Below are positions 32,269 through 41,392 of a DNA stretch of 42,885 nt, in pieces. The stretch covers positions 1 through 42,885 of the forward strand of contig JBMNRA010000017.1 in NCBI GenBank assembly GCA_050944415.1, written 5' to 3'. Every line of letters begins with the position of its first letter. Within the stretch, counting starts at the first letter, position 1. Position numbers and translations under genes: made by a program. The notes under the pieces are model-generated. The model was not told the DNA's origin, did not search any database, and saw only the letters and a list, made by a program, of their open reading frames with translations. Source of the DNA: Ruminococcus_G sp050944415 (GTDB taxonomy: Bacteria; Bacillota; Clostridia; Lachnospirales; Lachnospiraceae).

Positions 32269-33465
32269 ATGAAGAGAAAGATATTAAGAATATTATTGAC
32301 GGCGGCTGCAGCCCTTTGCATAATGCAGACAAAGGAAATATACGCCTTTGGATTTGATTCCGTAAAAAATTTCTTTCAGGGAGATAAAGAGGAATATACG
32401 CCGGAAGAAGAGCTGGAAAATCAGCTGATGAAGGCCATTGAAGACAGAGAAGAGAAAGTAGTAATTAAAAAAACGAAGGAATATGAAGAAAGCGGTATCT
32501 GGGAGCAGATCCGCGTTGCGGCTAATGATATTGTGGAGGAAAATCCGGAACTTTACTGGGTGAAGATCAGTACCGGCTACAGTCTCCTGGGCGGAACGCG
32601 GGAAGAACAGGATAAAGGGAATATAAGAACTTTTCCCCTGACCTACCTGGATGAGAAAGAAGTTGAAAGACGGCAGGAGGAGATTGATGAAGCCGCCCGG
32701 GAGATTCTTGACAGGGTCCCGGAAGGTTGCAGTGACTGGGAAAAAGCAAAATTTGTTCATGACCTTCTGATTTCAGAAATCACATATGAAGATGGGGAAG
32801 ATGCGGATAATCTGTACGGCGCCCTGGTGATGAAAAAATGTGTCTGCAACGGATACTGTATGGCCTATGAATATCTTTTGAAAAAGCTGGGGATCAGCTG
32901 CGATACTGTCGCAGGGTACACTACGGAAATGGCCAGAGAAATTAATGAATCCAGTACAATTCCGCTGATGGCCGGTCATGCCTGGAATAAAGTCGCCATC
33001 ACAGAAGACGGGGAAAGAAAAAGCTTTTATGTGGATGTTACCTGGGATGACCGTGATCGGAAAGACAGTCAGGGAAGAGAGTATATAACTTATCAGTGGT
33101 TCGGAGTTTCAGATGAAGATATGGAGAAAGCGGGACGCTGCACGTCATTGAGGAAGGAAGAGGAAAACACCGCGGCTGAAGCGGATGACTGCAGTTACTA
33201 CAGCCGCATGGACGCTGTCCTTGGCAGTTATGATCAGGAGACAATTGCCGCCGCCTTCCAGAGACAGCTGGAGGAAGGGAATAACGTACTGACACTCAGG
33301 TGGCGTACCTGGGAAGAATATCAGGAAGGTTTGACAAATTTGATTGACCGTCAGGAAATTTATACGGTTCTGAGTTCTCTTGGTCTGGACATTAGACAGT
33401 ATTCTTATGAGGCGGAAAGAACCGTTGATGATCAGAAACCATACGTACTGAACATCTATCTGTAA
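32269..33465 (+). CDS. Secreted transglutaminase-like (cysteine protease fold) protein
   Basis: 398 residues. A signal peptide (KRKILRILLTAAAALCIMQT) spans about 1-26. The transglutaminase-core triad can be read as Cys193 (KKCVCNGYCMAYEYLL), His237 (GHAWNKV) and Asp256 (YVDVTWDD). A helical, charged region precedes the core, and about 130 residues of unknown fold follow it. Such proteins in Gram-positive bacteria are often surface peptidases or peptidoglycan-linked enzymes; the substrate here is unknown. GAAGGAGG precedes ATG 32269. It lies between two genes for wall or surface functions, which suggests a cell-envelope role. Confidence 0.85.
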   Translation: MKRKILRILLTAAAALCIMQTKEIYAFGFDSVKNFFQGDKEEYTPEEELENQLMKAIEDREEKVVIKKTKEYEESGIWEQIRVAANDIVEENPELYWVKISTGYSLLGGTREEQDKGNIRTFPLTYLDEKEVERRQEEIDEAAREILDRVPEGCSDWEKAKFVHDLLISEITYEDGEDADNLYGALVMKKCVCNGYCMAYEYLLKKLGISCDTVAGYTTEMAREINESSTIPLMAGHAWNKVAITEDGERKSFYVDVTWDDRDRKDSQGREYITYQWFGVSDEDMEKAGRCTSLRKEEENTAAEADDCSYYSRMDAVLGSYDQETIAAAFQRQLEEGNNVLTLRWRTWEEYQEGLTNLIDRQEIYTVLSSLGLDIRQYSYEAERTVDDQKPYVLNIYL

Positions 33466-33509
33466 AAACGGCGGCAAAAAAAACAAAAATCGGCTTTGGG
33501 AATTTCACC

Positions 33510-33538
33510 TTGAAAATCTGAAAACTTTATTGTAGTAT
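33510..33538 (+). promoter_or_regulatory. Promoter of the metallophosphoesterase-scpAB operon
   Basis: TTGAAA (33510-33515), 17-bp spacer, TAGTAT (33533-33538), in the 104-bp gap before the metallophosphoesterase gene. Good match to sigma-A. Confidence 0.75.
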
Positions 33539-33569
33539 AGAACGGATAGTAAATAAGGAGCAGATGCCG

Positions 33570-34370
33570 ATGAAAGGTTACGTGGTAAAATACTACAGGG
33601 TCAGTTCAGAAAAACTGAAAAACAGTGTAAAGAGAATCCGGCTTATTTTCATCAGTGATTTTCATAACACGTTTTTTGGAGAGAAAATGGAGGATCTGGA
33701 AAGAGATATACAGAAACTTCAGGCAGATCTGATTCTCATCGGCGGTGATATAGTCATCGGGAAACCGGGGGCGGATATGGAGCAGACAGAAAAACTGCTG
33801 TCCATACTTCCGAAAAATACTCCTGTTTATGCGGCTAATGGAAATCACGAGTACCGTCTCAAGATATATCCGAAAGTCTATGGTTCCATGTATGAACAGT
33901 ACCGGAATCTTCTGGATCGGTACAAAGTGACGCTTCTGGAAAATAAAAGCGCATGGATTACAGTGAAAGGAACTTCCCTGGAGATCAGCGGATATGAGCT
34001 GCCCAGGCAGTATTATGACCGGTTTTACAGGGGGGATCTTCCATCCTGGGAACTATGCGGGACACTCAAAAAGAAAGATGAGAATGCCTTTCAGATTTTG
34101 CTGGCTCATCATCCCAAATATTTTAAGACTTATTTAACGTGGAAACCGGATTTGATTTTGTCCGGTCATTATCATGGCGGCATCATACGGCTGGGAGGAA
34201 AACACCCGGTAATAGGGAATGATTTTACACTGTTTCCCAGGTATGGTTATGGGTATTTTGAAGAGGAGGGTTCCGCAATGATCGTCAGCGCAGGCCTGGG
34301 GGAACACACCCTGCCTTTGCGATTGTGGAATCCCAGAGAGCTGGTAGTTGCAGATATTAAAGGAAAGTGA
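33570..34370 (+). CDS. Metallophosphoesterase (calcineurin-like, YkuE/YaeI type)
   Basis: 266 residues from ATG 33570. Metal-binding motifs in order are FISDFHN (Asp30, His32), LIGGDIV (Asp60), NGNHEYR (Asn92, His93), LLAHHPKYF and LSGHYHGG, the full set of the calcineurin-like superfamily. The substrate cannot be read from sequence; relatives act on lipid-linked or nucleotide phosphodiesters. I chose ATG 33570 because AAGGAG (33555-33560) is 9 bp upstream, while the ATG at 33564 would leave a 3-bp spacer. There is no signal peptide, unlike many YkuE-like proteins. Its stop overlaps the scpA start. Confidence 0.9.
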   Translation: MKGYVVKYYRVSSEKLKNSVKRIRLIFISDFHNTFFGEKMEDLERDIQKLQADLILIGGDIVIGKPGADMEQTEKLLSILPKNTPVYAANGNHEYRLKIYPKVYGSMYEQYRNLLDRYKVTLLENKSAWITVKGTSLEISGYELPRQYYDRFYRGDLPSWELCGTLKKKDENAFQILLAHHPKYFKTYLTWKPDLILSGHYHGGIIRLGGKHPVIGNDFTLFPRYGYGYFEEEGSAMIVSAGLGEHTLPLRLWNPRELVVADIKGK

Positions 34371-35131
34371 TGAATATGGGTATACCGGTGAAACTGCAGG
34401 TATTTGAAGGTCCGCTGGATCTTCTTCTGCATCTGATTGATAAAAATAAAATTGATATTTATGATATTCCCATTGTGGAGATTACCAATCAGTATCTGGC
34501 GTATATCAGAGAAATGCAGCGGCAGGATCTGAATATTATGAGCGAATTCATGGTGATGGCCGCTACGCTGATTGATATCAAATGCCGGATGCTTCTCCCT
34601 AAAGAGGTAAATGAAGAGGGGGAAGAAGAAGATCCCAGGGATGAACTGGTACAGCGGCTGCTGGAGTATAAAATGTATAAATATATGTCTTTTGAGCTCA
34701 GGGATCGGATGGCGGAAGCCTCCCGCAGTATATATCGGCCCAGTTCCATGCCGGAGGAAGTACTTTCTTACCGTCCGGAAGTGAACGTGAAGGAACTGGT
34801 GGGAGATATGAATCTGGATAAACTGCGCAGCATCTTTGAGAATGTGATGAAGCGTCAGGAGGAAAAACTGGATCCCATACGAAGCAAGTTCGGGCGTATC
34901 GAAAAAGAAGAAGTCAGTCTTCCGGAGAAAATGAATTACGTGGAAGCCTTTGCCAGAGAGAAAAAGAGATTTTCTTTCCGGGATCTTCTGGAAAAGCAGT
35001 GCAGCAAAACACAGATCGTAGTAACATTCCTGGCCATTCTGGAGTTAATGAAGACAGGACTGATCCATATCAGCCAGGAACATATTTTCGATGATATTAA
35101 AATTGAAGTCAGAGGTAGTGAGAGTATATGA
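34370..35131 (+). CDS. scpA: Segregation and condensation protein A
   Basis: 253 residues from ATG 34370, overlapping the preceding TGA; an in-frame GTG at 34367 is an alternative. The kleisin N-terminus LQVFEGPLDLLLHLIDKNKIDIYDIPI is unmistakable. The middle is charged, and the C-terminal winged-helix segment IVVTFLAILELMKTGLIHISQEHIFDDI binds SMC. ScpA bridges the SMC heads in bacterial condensin for chromosome segregation. scpB follows with a 4-bp overlap. Confidence 0.95.
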   Translation: MNMGIPVKLQVFEGPLDLLLHLIDKNKIDIYDIPIVEITNQYLAYIREMQRQDLNIMSEFMVMAATLIDIKCRMLLPKEVNEEGEEEDPRDELVQRLLEYKMYKYMSFELRDRMAEASRSIYRPSSMPEEVLSYRPEVNVKELVGDMNLDKLRSIFENVMKRQEEKLDPIRSKFGRIEKEEVSLPEKMNYVEAFAREKKRFSFRDLLEKQCSKTQIVVTFLAILELMKTGLIHISQEHIFDDIKIEVRGSESI

Positions 35132-35703
35132 ACAGGCAGAAACTTCAGGGAGCCGTAGAAGCAATTCTGTTTTCAGCCGGTGATTCTGTAGAGCTTTCTC
35201 AGATTGCAAAAGCACTGGGAACAGAAAAAGAAGAAACGCGGAAACTTCTTCATGAAATGATGGAAGATTACGGAAGGGAAGACAGAGGAATCAAAATCAT
35301 TGAGCTGGAACAGGCCTATCAGATGTGTACCAAACAGGAATATTACGATTATCTGGTAAAAATTGCCATGGAGCCAAAAAAGGCAGTGCTGACGGATGTG
35401 ATGCTGGAAACGCTTTCCATCATTGCCTATAAGCAGCCGGTTACCAGATTGGAAATTGAAAAAATCCGAGGCGTAAAATGTGACCATGCGGTTAACAAAC
35501 TGGTGGAATACGGGCTGGTTCAGGAAGTAGGGCGCCTGGATGCACCGGGAAAGCCTATTCTGTTCGGGACAACAGAGGAATTTCTGCGCAGTTTCGGTGT
35601 GGAATCTCAGGAAGAACTTCCTGCCATTGATCCTGTCCAGATGGAAGATTTTAAGGCGGAGGCGGAAGAAGAAATAGAACATAGAATGGATTCGTCCTCA
35701 TAA
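35128..35703 (+). CDS. scpB: Segregation and condensation protein B
   Basis: 191 residues, standard for ScpB. AVEAILFSAGDSVELSQIAKALG opens the first winged helix, and LETLSIIAYKQPVTRLEIEKIRGV is the diagnostic motif of the second, followed by LVEYGLVQEVGRLDAPGKPILFGTTEEFL. A dimer of ScpB binds ScpA in the condensin complex. It overlaps scpA by 4 bp and is followed by an intrinsic terminator. Confidence 0.96.
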   Translation: MNRQKLQGAVEAILFSAGDSVELSQIAKALGTEKEETRKLLHEMMEDYGREDRGIKIIELEQAYQMCTKQEYYDYLVKIAMEPKKAVLTDVMLETLSIIAYKQPVTRLEIEKIRGVKCDHAVNKLVEYGLVQEVGRLDAPGKPILFGTTEEFLRSFGVESQEELPAIDPVQMEDFKAEAEEEIEHRMDSSS

Positions 35704-35710
35704 TAGAGAA

Positions 35711-35753
35711 GACCGTTTCAGAACAGTATGTTTCCGGACGGCCTTCCTTTTTA
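35711..35753 (+). terminator. Intrinsic terminator after scpB
   Basis: GACCGTTTCAGAAC (35711-35724) pairs imperfectly with GTTTCCGGACGGCC (35730-35743), followed by TTCCTTTTT. It is 7 bp after the scpB stop. Confidence 0.72.
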
Positions 35754-35817
35754 TCATAAACGTTCTCCCTTTTCCATAAAATAGAAGAAAATAAGGGTGT
35801 TGCGGGGCTGATATGAT

Positions 35818-37029
35818 ATGAGGAAAATCGTACAGATATGGTGGACGGCAGTTCTCTGTATTTCATTGTCCTGTACAGTAAAAGCACAGGAAAGACCAGA
35901 GGAGGGGGAACTTTACGCCGGATCAGCCTGCCTGATGGATGCACAGTCAGGAAGAGTTCTGTATGAAAAGGACGGATTCACCAGAAAAGCAAATGCCAGT
36001 ACCACAAAAATTCTTACCTGTATCCTGGCGTTGGAACAGGGAAATTTATCCGATGTCATAACGGTTTCAGAACGGGCGGCAGGACAGCCGGCCGTACGTC
36101 TGGGAGCAAAGGTAGGCGAAAGTTTTTTACTGGGTGATCTGCTGTATTCCCTGATGCTGGAATCTCATAATGATACGGCAGTGATGATTGCAGAGCATAT
36201 CGGAGGCAGTGTGGAAGGCTTTGCCCAGCTGATGAACCAGAAAGCGGAAAGTATCGGCTGTGAGAACAGTTATTTTATTACGCCAAACGGACTGGATGAA
36301 GAAGATGAACAGGGGATCCATGGAACGACGGCGGAAGATCTGGCTCGGATTATGAAATACTGTATTATGGATTCTCCAAGGAAAGAGGAGTTCCTGGAGA
36401 TCACCCGTACTTCTTCTTACAGTTTCTGGAACAGGGAGGAAACGATTCTGTATAACTGTCACAATCATAACGCCTTTCTGGCTATGATGGAAGGAGCTCT
36501 TTCAGGAAAAACGGGATTCACCGCGGATGCAGGGTACTGTTATGTGGGCGCGCTTGAGAGAGACGGGAAAGTACTGATTGTTTCTCTGTTGGCATGTGGC
36601 TGGCCCAATCATAAAGATTATAAGTGGGAGGATACGAAAAAACTGATGAATTACGGACTGGAGGCTTATGAGATCCGCGATGTTCTGGACAGGGAACTTC
36701 CGATGGAAAGTATTCCGGTAGACGGAGGACAGCATGATGGGGACCTTGAGGAAGAGGCCCGGGTTGAACTGTCTTACCGGGAGGATATGGAGAATCAGTC
36801 CCTTAAGATACTGTTGGGAAAGGATGAACAGGTGGAAAAAAAGGTGGAGCTGCCGGACCGGCTTCGGGCTCCGGTAAAAAACGGGACGAAGGTGGGAACC
36901 GTATCTTATATACTGAATGGGGAGGAGCTGCGCTCATATCCTGTCTATACCGAGGAATCCGTGAAGAAGATTGATTTTATCTGGTGCTTTGATATAATAG
37001 GACATAAATACTGCATGAAAGGAAGTTGA
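35818..37029 (+). CDS. D-alanyl-D-alanine carboxypeptidase (second paralogue), secreted
   Basis: 403 residues. The signal peptide core is IVQIWWTAVLCISLSCTVKA, about 4-23. The active-site motifs are STTK (61-64), SHN (116-118, in place of SGN) and KTG (231-233). The C-terminal beta domain runs to about 370, ending in a short hydrophobic stretch. It is diverged from the carboxypeptidase at 30935, though both share the C-terminal layout. In Clostridia a DacF-like gene next to scpAB may serve in sporulation or in growth; the sequence does not decide. ATG 35818 is the only possible start, since an in-frame stop is at 35809; the ribosome site is weak. Confidence 0.92.
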   Translation: MRKIVQIWWTAVLCISLSCTVKAQERPEEGELYAGSACLMDAQSGRVLYEKDGFTRKANASTTKILTCILALEQGNLSDVITVSERAAGQPAVRLGAKVGESFLLGDLLYSLMLESHNDTAVMIAEHIGGSVEGFAQLMNQKAESIGCENSYFITPNGLDEEDEQGIHGTTAEDLARIMKYCIMDSPRKEEFLEITRTSSYSFWNREETILYNCHNHNAFLAMMEGALSGKTGFTADAGYCYVGALERDGKVLIVSLLACGWPNHKDYKWEDTKKLMNYGLEAYEIRDVLDRELPMESIPVDGGQHDGDLEEEARVELSYREDMENQSLKILLGKDEQVEKKVELPDRLRAPVKNGTKVGTVSYILNGEELRSYPVYTEESVKKIDFIWCFDIIGHKYCMKGS

Positions 37030-37038
37030 AAGATACAG

Positions 37039-38550
37039 ATGGAAAAATACATCATGGCTCTGGATCAGGGAACTACCAGCTCCCGGTGTATCCTTTTTGA
37101 CCACGGCGGCAATATCTGCAGTGTGGCACAGAAAGAATTTACTCAGTATTATCCCAAACCGGGATGGGTGGAGCATGATCCTATGGAGATCTGGTCATCT
37201 CAGCTGGGCGTGGCCGTGGAAGCTATGTCTAAAATCGGAGCGGATGCCCGGAATATCTCAGCCATTGGAATTACCAATCAGAGAGAAACTACAATTGTAT
37301 GGGACAAGAATACGGGAAAACCGATATATCCTGCCATTGTCTGGCAATGCAGAAGAACGGCCGGAATGATTGACAGTCTTCAGAATGCGGGGCATATGGA
37401 TTATATAAAAGAAACGACGGGGCTGATTCCAGATGCTTATTTTTCCGGAAGCAAACTGGCCTGGATTCTGGATCATGTGGATGGTTCCAGAGAAAGAGCC
37501 AGAAAAGGGGAGCTGCTGTTCGGCACAGTGGATACCTGGCTGATCTGGAATCTGACCAGCAGAAAGGTTCACGTGACTGACAGAACGAATGCATCCAGAA
37601 CTATGCTTTATGATATTCACAGGCAGACATGGGATCGGAAGATCCTGAATCTGTTTGATATTCCGGAAGAAATGCTTCCGGAAGTGAAACCCAGCTGCTG
37701 TGTTTACGGAACAACGGACAGTAACCTGCTGGGAGGCGAGATTCCTATCGCAGGCGCTGCCGGAGATCAGCAGGCAGCCTTGTTCGGACAGTGCTGCTTT
37801 GACGCGGGTGATGTAAAAAATACTTACGGCACCGGCTGTTTTCTGCTTATGAATACCGGGGAAAAGGCCGTCAGTTCTCGCATGGGACTTTTAACCACAG
37901 TGGCGGCAAGTGCTGACAACAGGGTGAATTATGCTCTGGAGGGAAGTGTTTTTGTGGCAGGCGCCGCTATCCAGTGGCTGAGAGACGAGCTGAAAATACT
38001 GGAAAATGCCGCTCAGTCGGAGGAATACTGCAGACAGGTGGAGGATACCGGGGGCGTATATGTGGTTCCCGCTTTTACCGGTCTCGGAGCACCTTACTGG
38101 GATCCATATGCCAGGGGAACTATCCTGGGACTTACGAGAGGAACGACCCGGGCGCATCTGGTTAGAGCCACTGTGGAATCTCTGGCTTATCAGGTCTGGG
38201 ATGTGATTGAAGCGATGGAAAAGGATTCTTCCATCTCTATGAAATCCCTGAAAGTGGACGGCGGAGCATGTGCCAATGATTTCCTGATGCAGTTCCAGGC
38301 TGATTTGTTGAATGTGCAGGTAGAACGACCCAGCTGCATTGAGACGACAGCCTTGGGAGCCGCCTATCTGGCCGGTCTGGCTGTTGGATACTGGGAGAGT
38401 CAGGAGGATATCAGAAAGAACTGGGCTCTTCAGAAATGTTTTATACCTCAGATGAAAGAAGAGACAAGAAGCCGTAAGCAGAAGGGCTGGAAAAAAGCTG
38501 TAAAACGTGCGCAATACTGGGAGAAGGATGAACGAGATGATAACATTTGA
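37039..38550 (+). CDS. glpK: Glycerol kinase
   Basis: 503 residues of the FGGY family. MALDQGTTSSRCILFDHGG forms the N-terminal phosphate loop, and GITNQRETTIVWDKNTGKPIYPAIVWQCRRT is diagnostic of GlpK. GAAGDQQAALFGQ, YGTGCF, AFTGLGAPYWDP and VDGGACANDFLMQFQ follow. It phosphorylates glycerol to sn-glycerol-3-phosphate. Only 9 bp separate it from the carboxypeptidase gene, and no glpF or glpD is beside it. The last 14 bp overlap the HD-domain gene. Confidence 0.97.
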   Translation: MEKYIMALDQGTTSSRCILFDHGGNICSVAQKEFTQYYPKPGWVEHDPMEIWSSQLGVAVEAMSKIGADARNISAIGITNQRETTIVWDKNTGKPIYPAIVWQCRRTAGMIDSLQNAGHMDYIKETTGLIPDAYFSGSKLAWILDHVDGSRERARKGELLFGTVDTWLIWNLTSRKVHVTDRTNASRTMLYDIHRQTWDRKILNLFDIPEEMLPEVKPSCCVYGTTDSNLLGGEIPIAGAAGDQQAALFGQCCFDAGDVKNTYGTGCFLLMNTGEKAVSSRMGLLTTVAASADNRVNYALEGSVFVAGAAIQWLRDELKILENAAQSEEYCRQVEDTGGVYVVPAFTGLGAPYWDPYARGTILGLTRGTTRAHLVRATVESLAYQVWDVIEAMEKDSSISMKSLKVDGGACANDFLMQFQADLLNVQVERPSCIETTALGAAYLAGLAVGYWESQEDIRKNWALQKCFIPQMKEETRSRKQKGWKKAVKRAQYWEKDERDDNI

Positions 38551-39196
38551 AGATATAAAAAACAATGAAACCATAAAAACTTATATTACGAAGGCAGATG
38601 AATCGCTCATTGCATTGGGGTATACGGAACACAGTTTTGCCCATGTGAGCAAAGTGGCTAAAACAGCTTCCTATATTCTGGAAACCATGGGATACTCGGA
38701 AAGAGACTGTGAATTAGCCAGAATTGCCGGCTATCTTCATGATATCGGAAATATCGTCAACCGTACGGATCATGCCCAGAGCGGAGCTATCATTGCTTTC
38801 CGTCTCCTGGATCATATGGGAATGGATGCAGCTGAAGCGGCTACCATTGTGACGGCTATCGGAAATCATGATGAGGGAACGGCCGAAGCAGTCAACCCCA
38901 TAGCTGCGGCGCTGATTCTGGGAGATAAAACAGACGTGAGGAGAAGCCGCGTCCGCAATGAGGATAAGACTACTTTTGATATCCATGACAGAGTGAATTA
39001 TTCTGTCAAGAAATCTGTGGTTAAAATCAATGAAGAAAAATCCAGAATCAAACTGAAGCTGTCCATTGATACCCATTATGGTTCGATCATGGATTATTTC
39101 GAGATATTTATGGACCGCATGATTCTGTGCAGAAAGGCTGCTGAGTTTCTTGGACTGGGCTTCCGGCTGATCATTAACGAGCAGCAGATTCTTTAA
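38537..39196 (+). CDS. HD-domain phosphohydrolase
   Basis: 219 residues from ATG 38537, which has GAGAAGG 9 bp upstream; ATG 38528 would touch that site. The HD motif set is His32/His36 (EHSFAHV), His68-Asp69 (YLHDIGN), His111-Asp112 (GNHDEG) and Asp130 (LILGDKTDVRRSR). The family hydrolyses phosphate esters, often nucleotides, but no substrate can be named. The start lies inside the end of glpK, so its synthesis is probably coupled to glycerol kinase. An RpiR-type regulator follows 29 bp later. Confidence 0.85.
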   Translation: MITFEDIKNNETIKTYITKADESLIALGYTEHSFAHVSKVAKTASYILETMGYSERDCELARIAGYLHDIGNIVNRTDHAQSGAIIAFRLLDHMGMDAAEAATIVTAIGNHDEGTAEAVNPIAAALILGDKTDVRRSRVRNEDKTTFDIHDRVNYSVKKSVVKINEEKSRIKLKLSIDTHYGSIMDYFEIFMDRMILCRKAAEFLGLGFRLIINEQQIL

Positions 39197-39225
39197 GCAC
39201 AATGGTTTTGAGGAGAAATGAAAAA

Positions 39226-40152
39226 ATGGAACAATCAGAAAATCTGCTGTCCAGAATCAATCAGCAGTACAGTAAACTGAGCAAAGGACAGAAGCGGCTG
39301 GCTTCTTATATTACAGACAATTACGATAAAGCGGTGTTTCTGACCGCAGCCAAGCTGGGAAACAAGGTGGGAGTCAGTGAGTCCACCACAGTGCGTTTTG
39401 CCACCCAGCTGGGGTATTCAGGATTCCCGGAGTTCCACAGGGCTCTGGAAGAGCTGGTGATTAACAAGCTGAATTCCATACAGAGGATGGAAGTGACTTA
39501 CGGAAAGGTTCCTCAGGCAGAAATACTGGACAAGGTTCTTCAGGCCGATATCGATAAGATCAAGCAGACGATGGAATCTCTGGACCATGAAGTTTTTGAC
39601 CTGGCTGTGGATACGCTTTTGGGAGCAAGAACCATATATGTGATCGGTATCAGAAGCTGCGCCCCGCTGGCACAGTTTCTGAGTTTTTATCTGAATCTGG
39701 TTTTTGATGATGTGCGTCTGATTCAGACCAGCTCAGCCAGTGAAATATTTGAGCAGATGATCCGTATCGGCGAGCGGGATGTTATCATAGGTATCAGTTT
39801 TCCCAGATACTCCATGCGGACGCTGAAAGCTATGGAATTTGCCAATAACAGGAATGCAAAAGTAATCACACTGACAGACAGTGTCCATTCTCCCATGAAT
39901 CTGTATTCTTCCTGCAACCTGATCGCCCGCAGTGACATGGCTTCCATTGTGGATTCCCTTGTGGCGCCCTTGAGCATGATTAATGCGCTGGTGGTGGCGC
40001 TCTGTATGAAAAAACAGCAGGATGTGGTGAACACGCTGGAAACTATGGAAAAAATATGGGATGAATATCAGGTGTACAGCAGTGATGAGATTAATTCGGT
40101 GGATGATTCGGTAAAGCTGAAATTTACCGGTATGGGGGAAAAGGATGAGTAA
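39226..40152 (+). CDS. MurR/RpiR family transcriptional regulator
   Basis: 308 residues. An N-terminal RpiR helix-turn-helix (about 10-85) contains LASYITDNYDKAVFLTAAKLG and VSESTTVRFATQLGYSGFPEF. A SIS sugar-phosphate-binding domain (about 125-260) has YVIGIRSCAPLAQFL and VIGISFPRYSMRTLKAM. Such proteins sense phosphosugars. The target cannot be read here; glpK and the neighbouring HD gene are candidates. I chose ATG 39226 with GAGGAG 10 bp upstream; ATG 39202 is in frame but lacks a site. The C-terminus overlaps the next gene by 8 bp. Confidence 0.9.
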   Translation: MEQSENLLSRINQQYSKLSKGQKRLASYITDNYDKAVFLTAAKLGNKVGVSESTTVRFATQLGYSGFPEFHRALEELVINKLNSIQRMEVTYGKVPQAEILDKVLQADIDKIKQTMESLDHEVFDLAVDTLLGARTIYVIGIRSCAPLAQFLSFYLNLVFDDVRLIQTSSASEIFEQMIRIGERDVIIGISFPRYSMRTLKAMEFANNRNAKVITLTDSVHSPMNLYSSCNLIARSDMASIVDSLVAPLSMINALVVALCMKKQQDVVNTLETMEKIWDEYQVYSSDEINSVDDSVKLKFTGMGEKDE

Positions 40153-41374
40153 GGCTATAATCGTGGGCGGCGGTGCGGCAGGCATGGCAGCCGCCGTGTT
40201 TCTGGCTGAAGAAGGCCACAGCGTTCATGTTTTTGAAAAAAATGAAAAACTGGGGAAAAAGATCTATATTACAGGAAAGGGAAGATGCAATTTTACCAAT
40301 GCCTGTACTATGGAGGAATTATTTGACAATGTGATTCACGGCCGCAAATTTTTATACAGTGCATTTTATGGGTATAATAATTTCGATGTCATCGATTTTT
40401 TTGAAAGTCTGGGCGTCAAAACGAAGACGGAAAGAGGAAATCGGGTTTTTCCTCTTTCAGATCACGCTTCTGACATTACCCTGGCGCTGGAAAAACGTAT
40501 GAAAGCTCTGGGTGTAAAAGTACATTTGAAAAGTCAGGTGAGTGAAATTCTGGCGGAAGATGAACGGATTTTGGGAGTCCGGCTGGAAAACGGAGCCGTT
40601 ATTGAAGGAGATGCGGTATTGGTAGCCACGGGCGGTCTGTCCTATCCGTCCACAGGTTCCACAGGGGATGGATACCGTTTTGCGGCTTCACTGGGACATA
40701 AGGTGACAAAGCTTTTTCCGTCTCTGGTGCCGCTGATAGCAAAGGAACCATATATTTCCCGCATGCAGGGCCTTTCACTGAAAAATGTAAGCCTTACTTT
40801 GTTTAAAGAAAAGAAAAAGTGCTGGAATGCTTTTGGAGAACTTTTATTTACACACTGCGGAATCAGCGGACCGCTGGCATTGACGGCCAGTTCTCAGGCG
40901 GGGGAATATCTGGAGAAAGGCGTACTGGAAGCTGAAATAGACTGGAAACCGGCGCTGACGCCGCAGCAGCTGGATGAACGGCTGCTGCGGGAATTTGCCG
41001 GACAGGAAAACCGCCAGTTTAAGAATGTAGTGCCCGCTCTTCTGCCGGCAAAAGCAATTCCCGTCTTTCTGGAGCTGGGAGGAATTTCTCCGGAGAAAAA
41101 AATTCATGACATTACCCGACAGGAGCGAAAGGATTTTATAAAAATTTTAAAACATTTTCCATTTACGATAACGGGACTGGCAGGTTATAATGAAGCAGTT
41201 GTGACAAAGGGCGGAGTCTCCCTTAAGGAGATCAGACCCGGCACAATGGAATCCAAGATAATCAACGGACTTTACTTCATTGGTGAAGTACTGGATGCGG
41301 ATGGTCTGACAGGGGGATTCAACCTGCAGATTGCCTGGTCTACAGCTCATGCTGCAGCAAAGAGTATTCAATAG
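40145..41374 (+). CDS. NAD(P)/FAD-dependent oxidoreductase (HI0933/BaiN family)
   Basis: 409 residues. The dinucleotide-binding start AIIVGGGAAGMAAAVFLAEEG is at 4-24, and FEKNEKLGKKIYITGKGRCNFTN, the signature of HI0933-like flavoproteins, follows. ATGGLSYPSTGSTGDGYRFA and the C-terminal GEVLDADGLTGGFNLQIAWSTAHAA complete the FAD site. The family is conserved but mostly of unknown function; a member in bile-acid-transforming clostridia is called BaiN. It overlaps the RpiR gene and lies upstream of cmk, an arrangement common in Clostridia. Confidence 0.93.
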   Translation: MSKAIIVGGGAAGMAAAVFLAEEGHSVHVFEKNEKLGKKIYITGKGRCNFTNACTMEELFDNVIHGRKFLYSAFYGYNNFDVIDFFESLGVKTKTERGNRVFPLSDHASDITLALEKRMKALGVKVHLKSQVSEILAEDERILGVRLENGAVIEGDAVLVATGGLSYPSTGSTGDGYRFAASLGHKVTKLFPSLVPLIAKEPYISRMQGLSLKNVSLTLFKEKKKCWNAFGELLFTHCGISGPLALTASSQAGEYLEKGVLEAEIDWKPALTPQQLDERLLREFAGQENRQFKNVVPALLPAKAIPVFLELGGISPEKKIHDITRQERKDFIKILKHFPFTITGLAGYNEAVVTKGGVSLKEIRPGTMESKIINGLYFIGEVLDADGLTGGFNLQIAWSTAHAAAKSIQ

Positions 41375-41392
41375 TCCGTAAGGAGGAGACAA

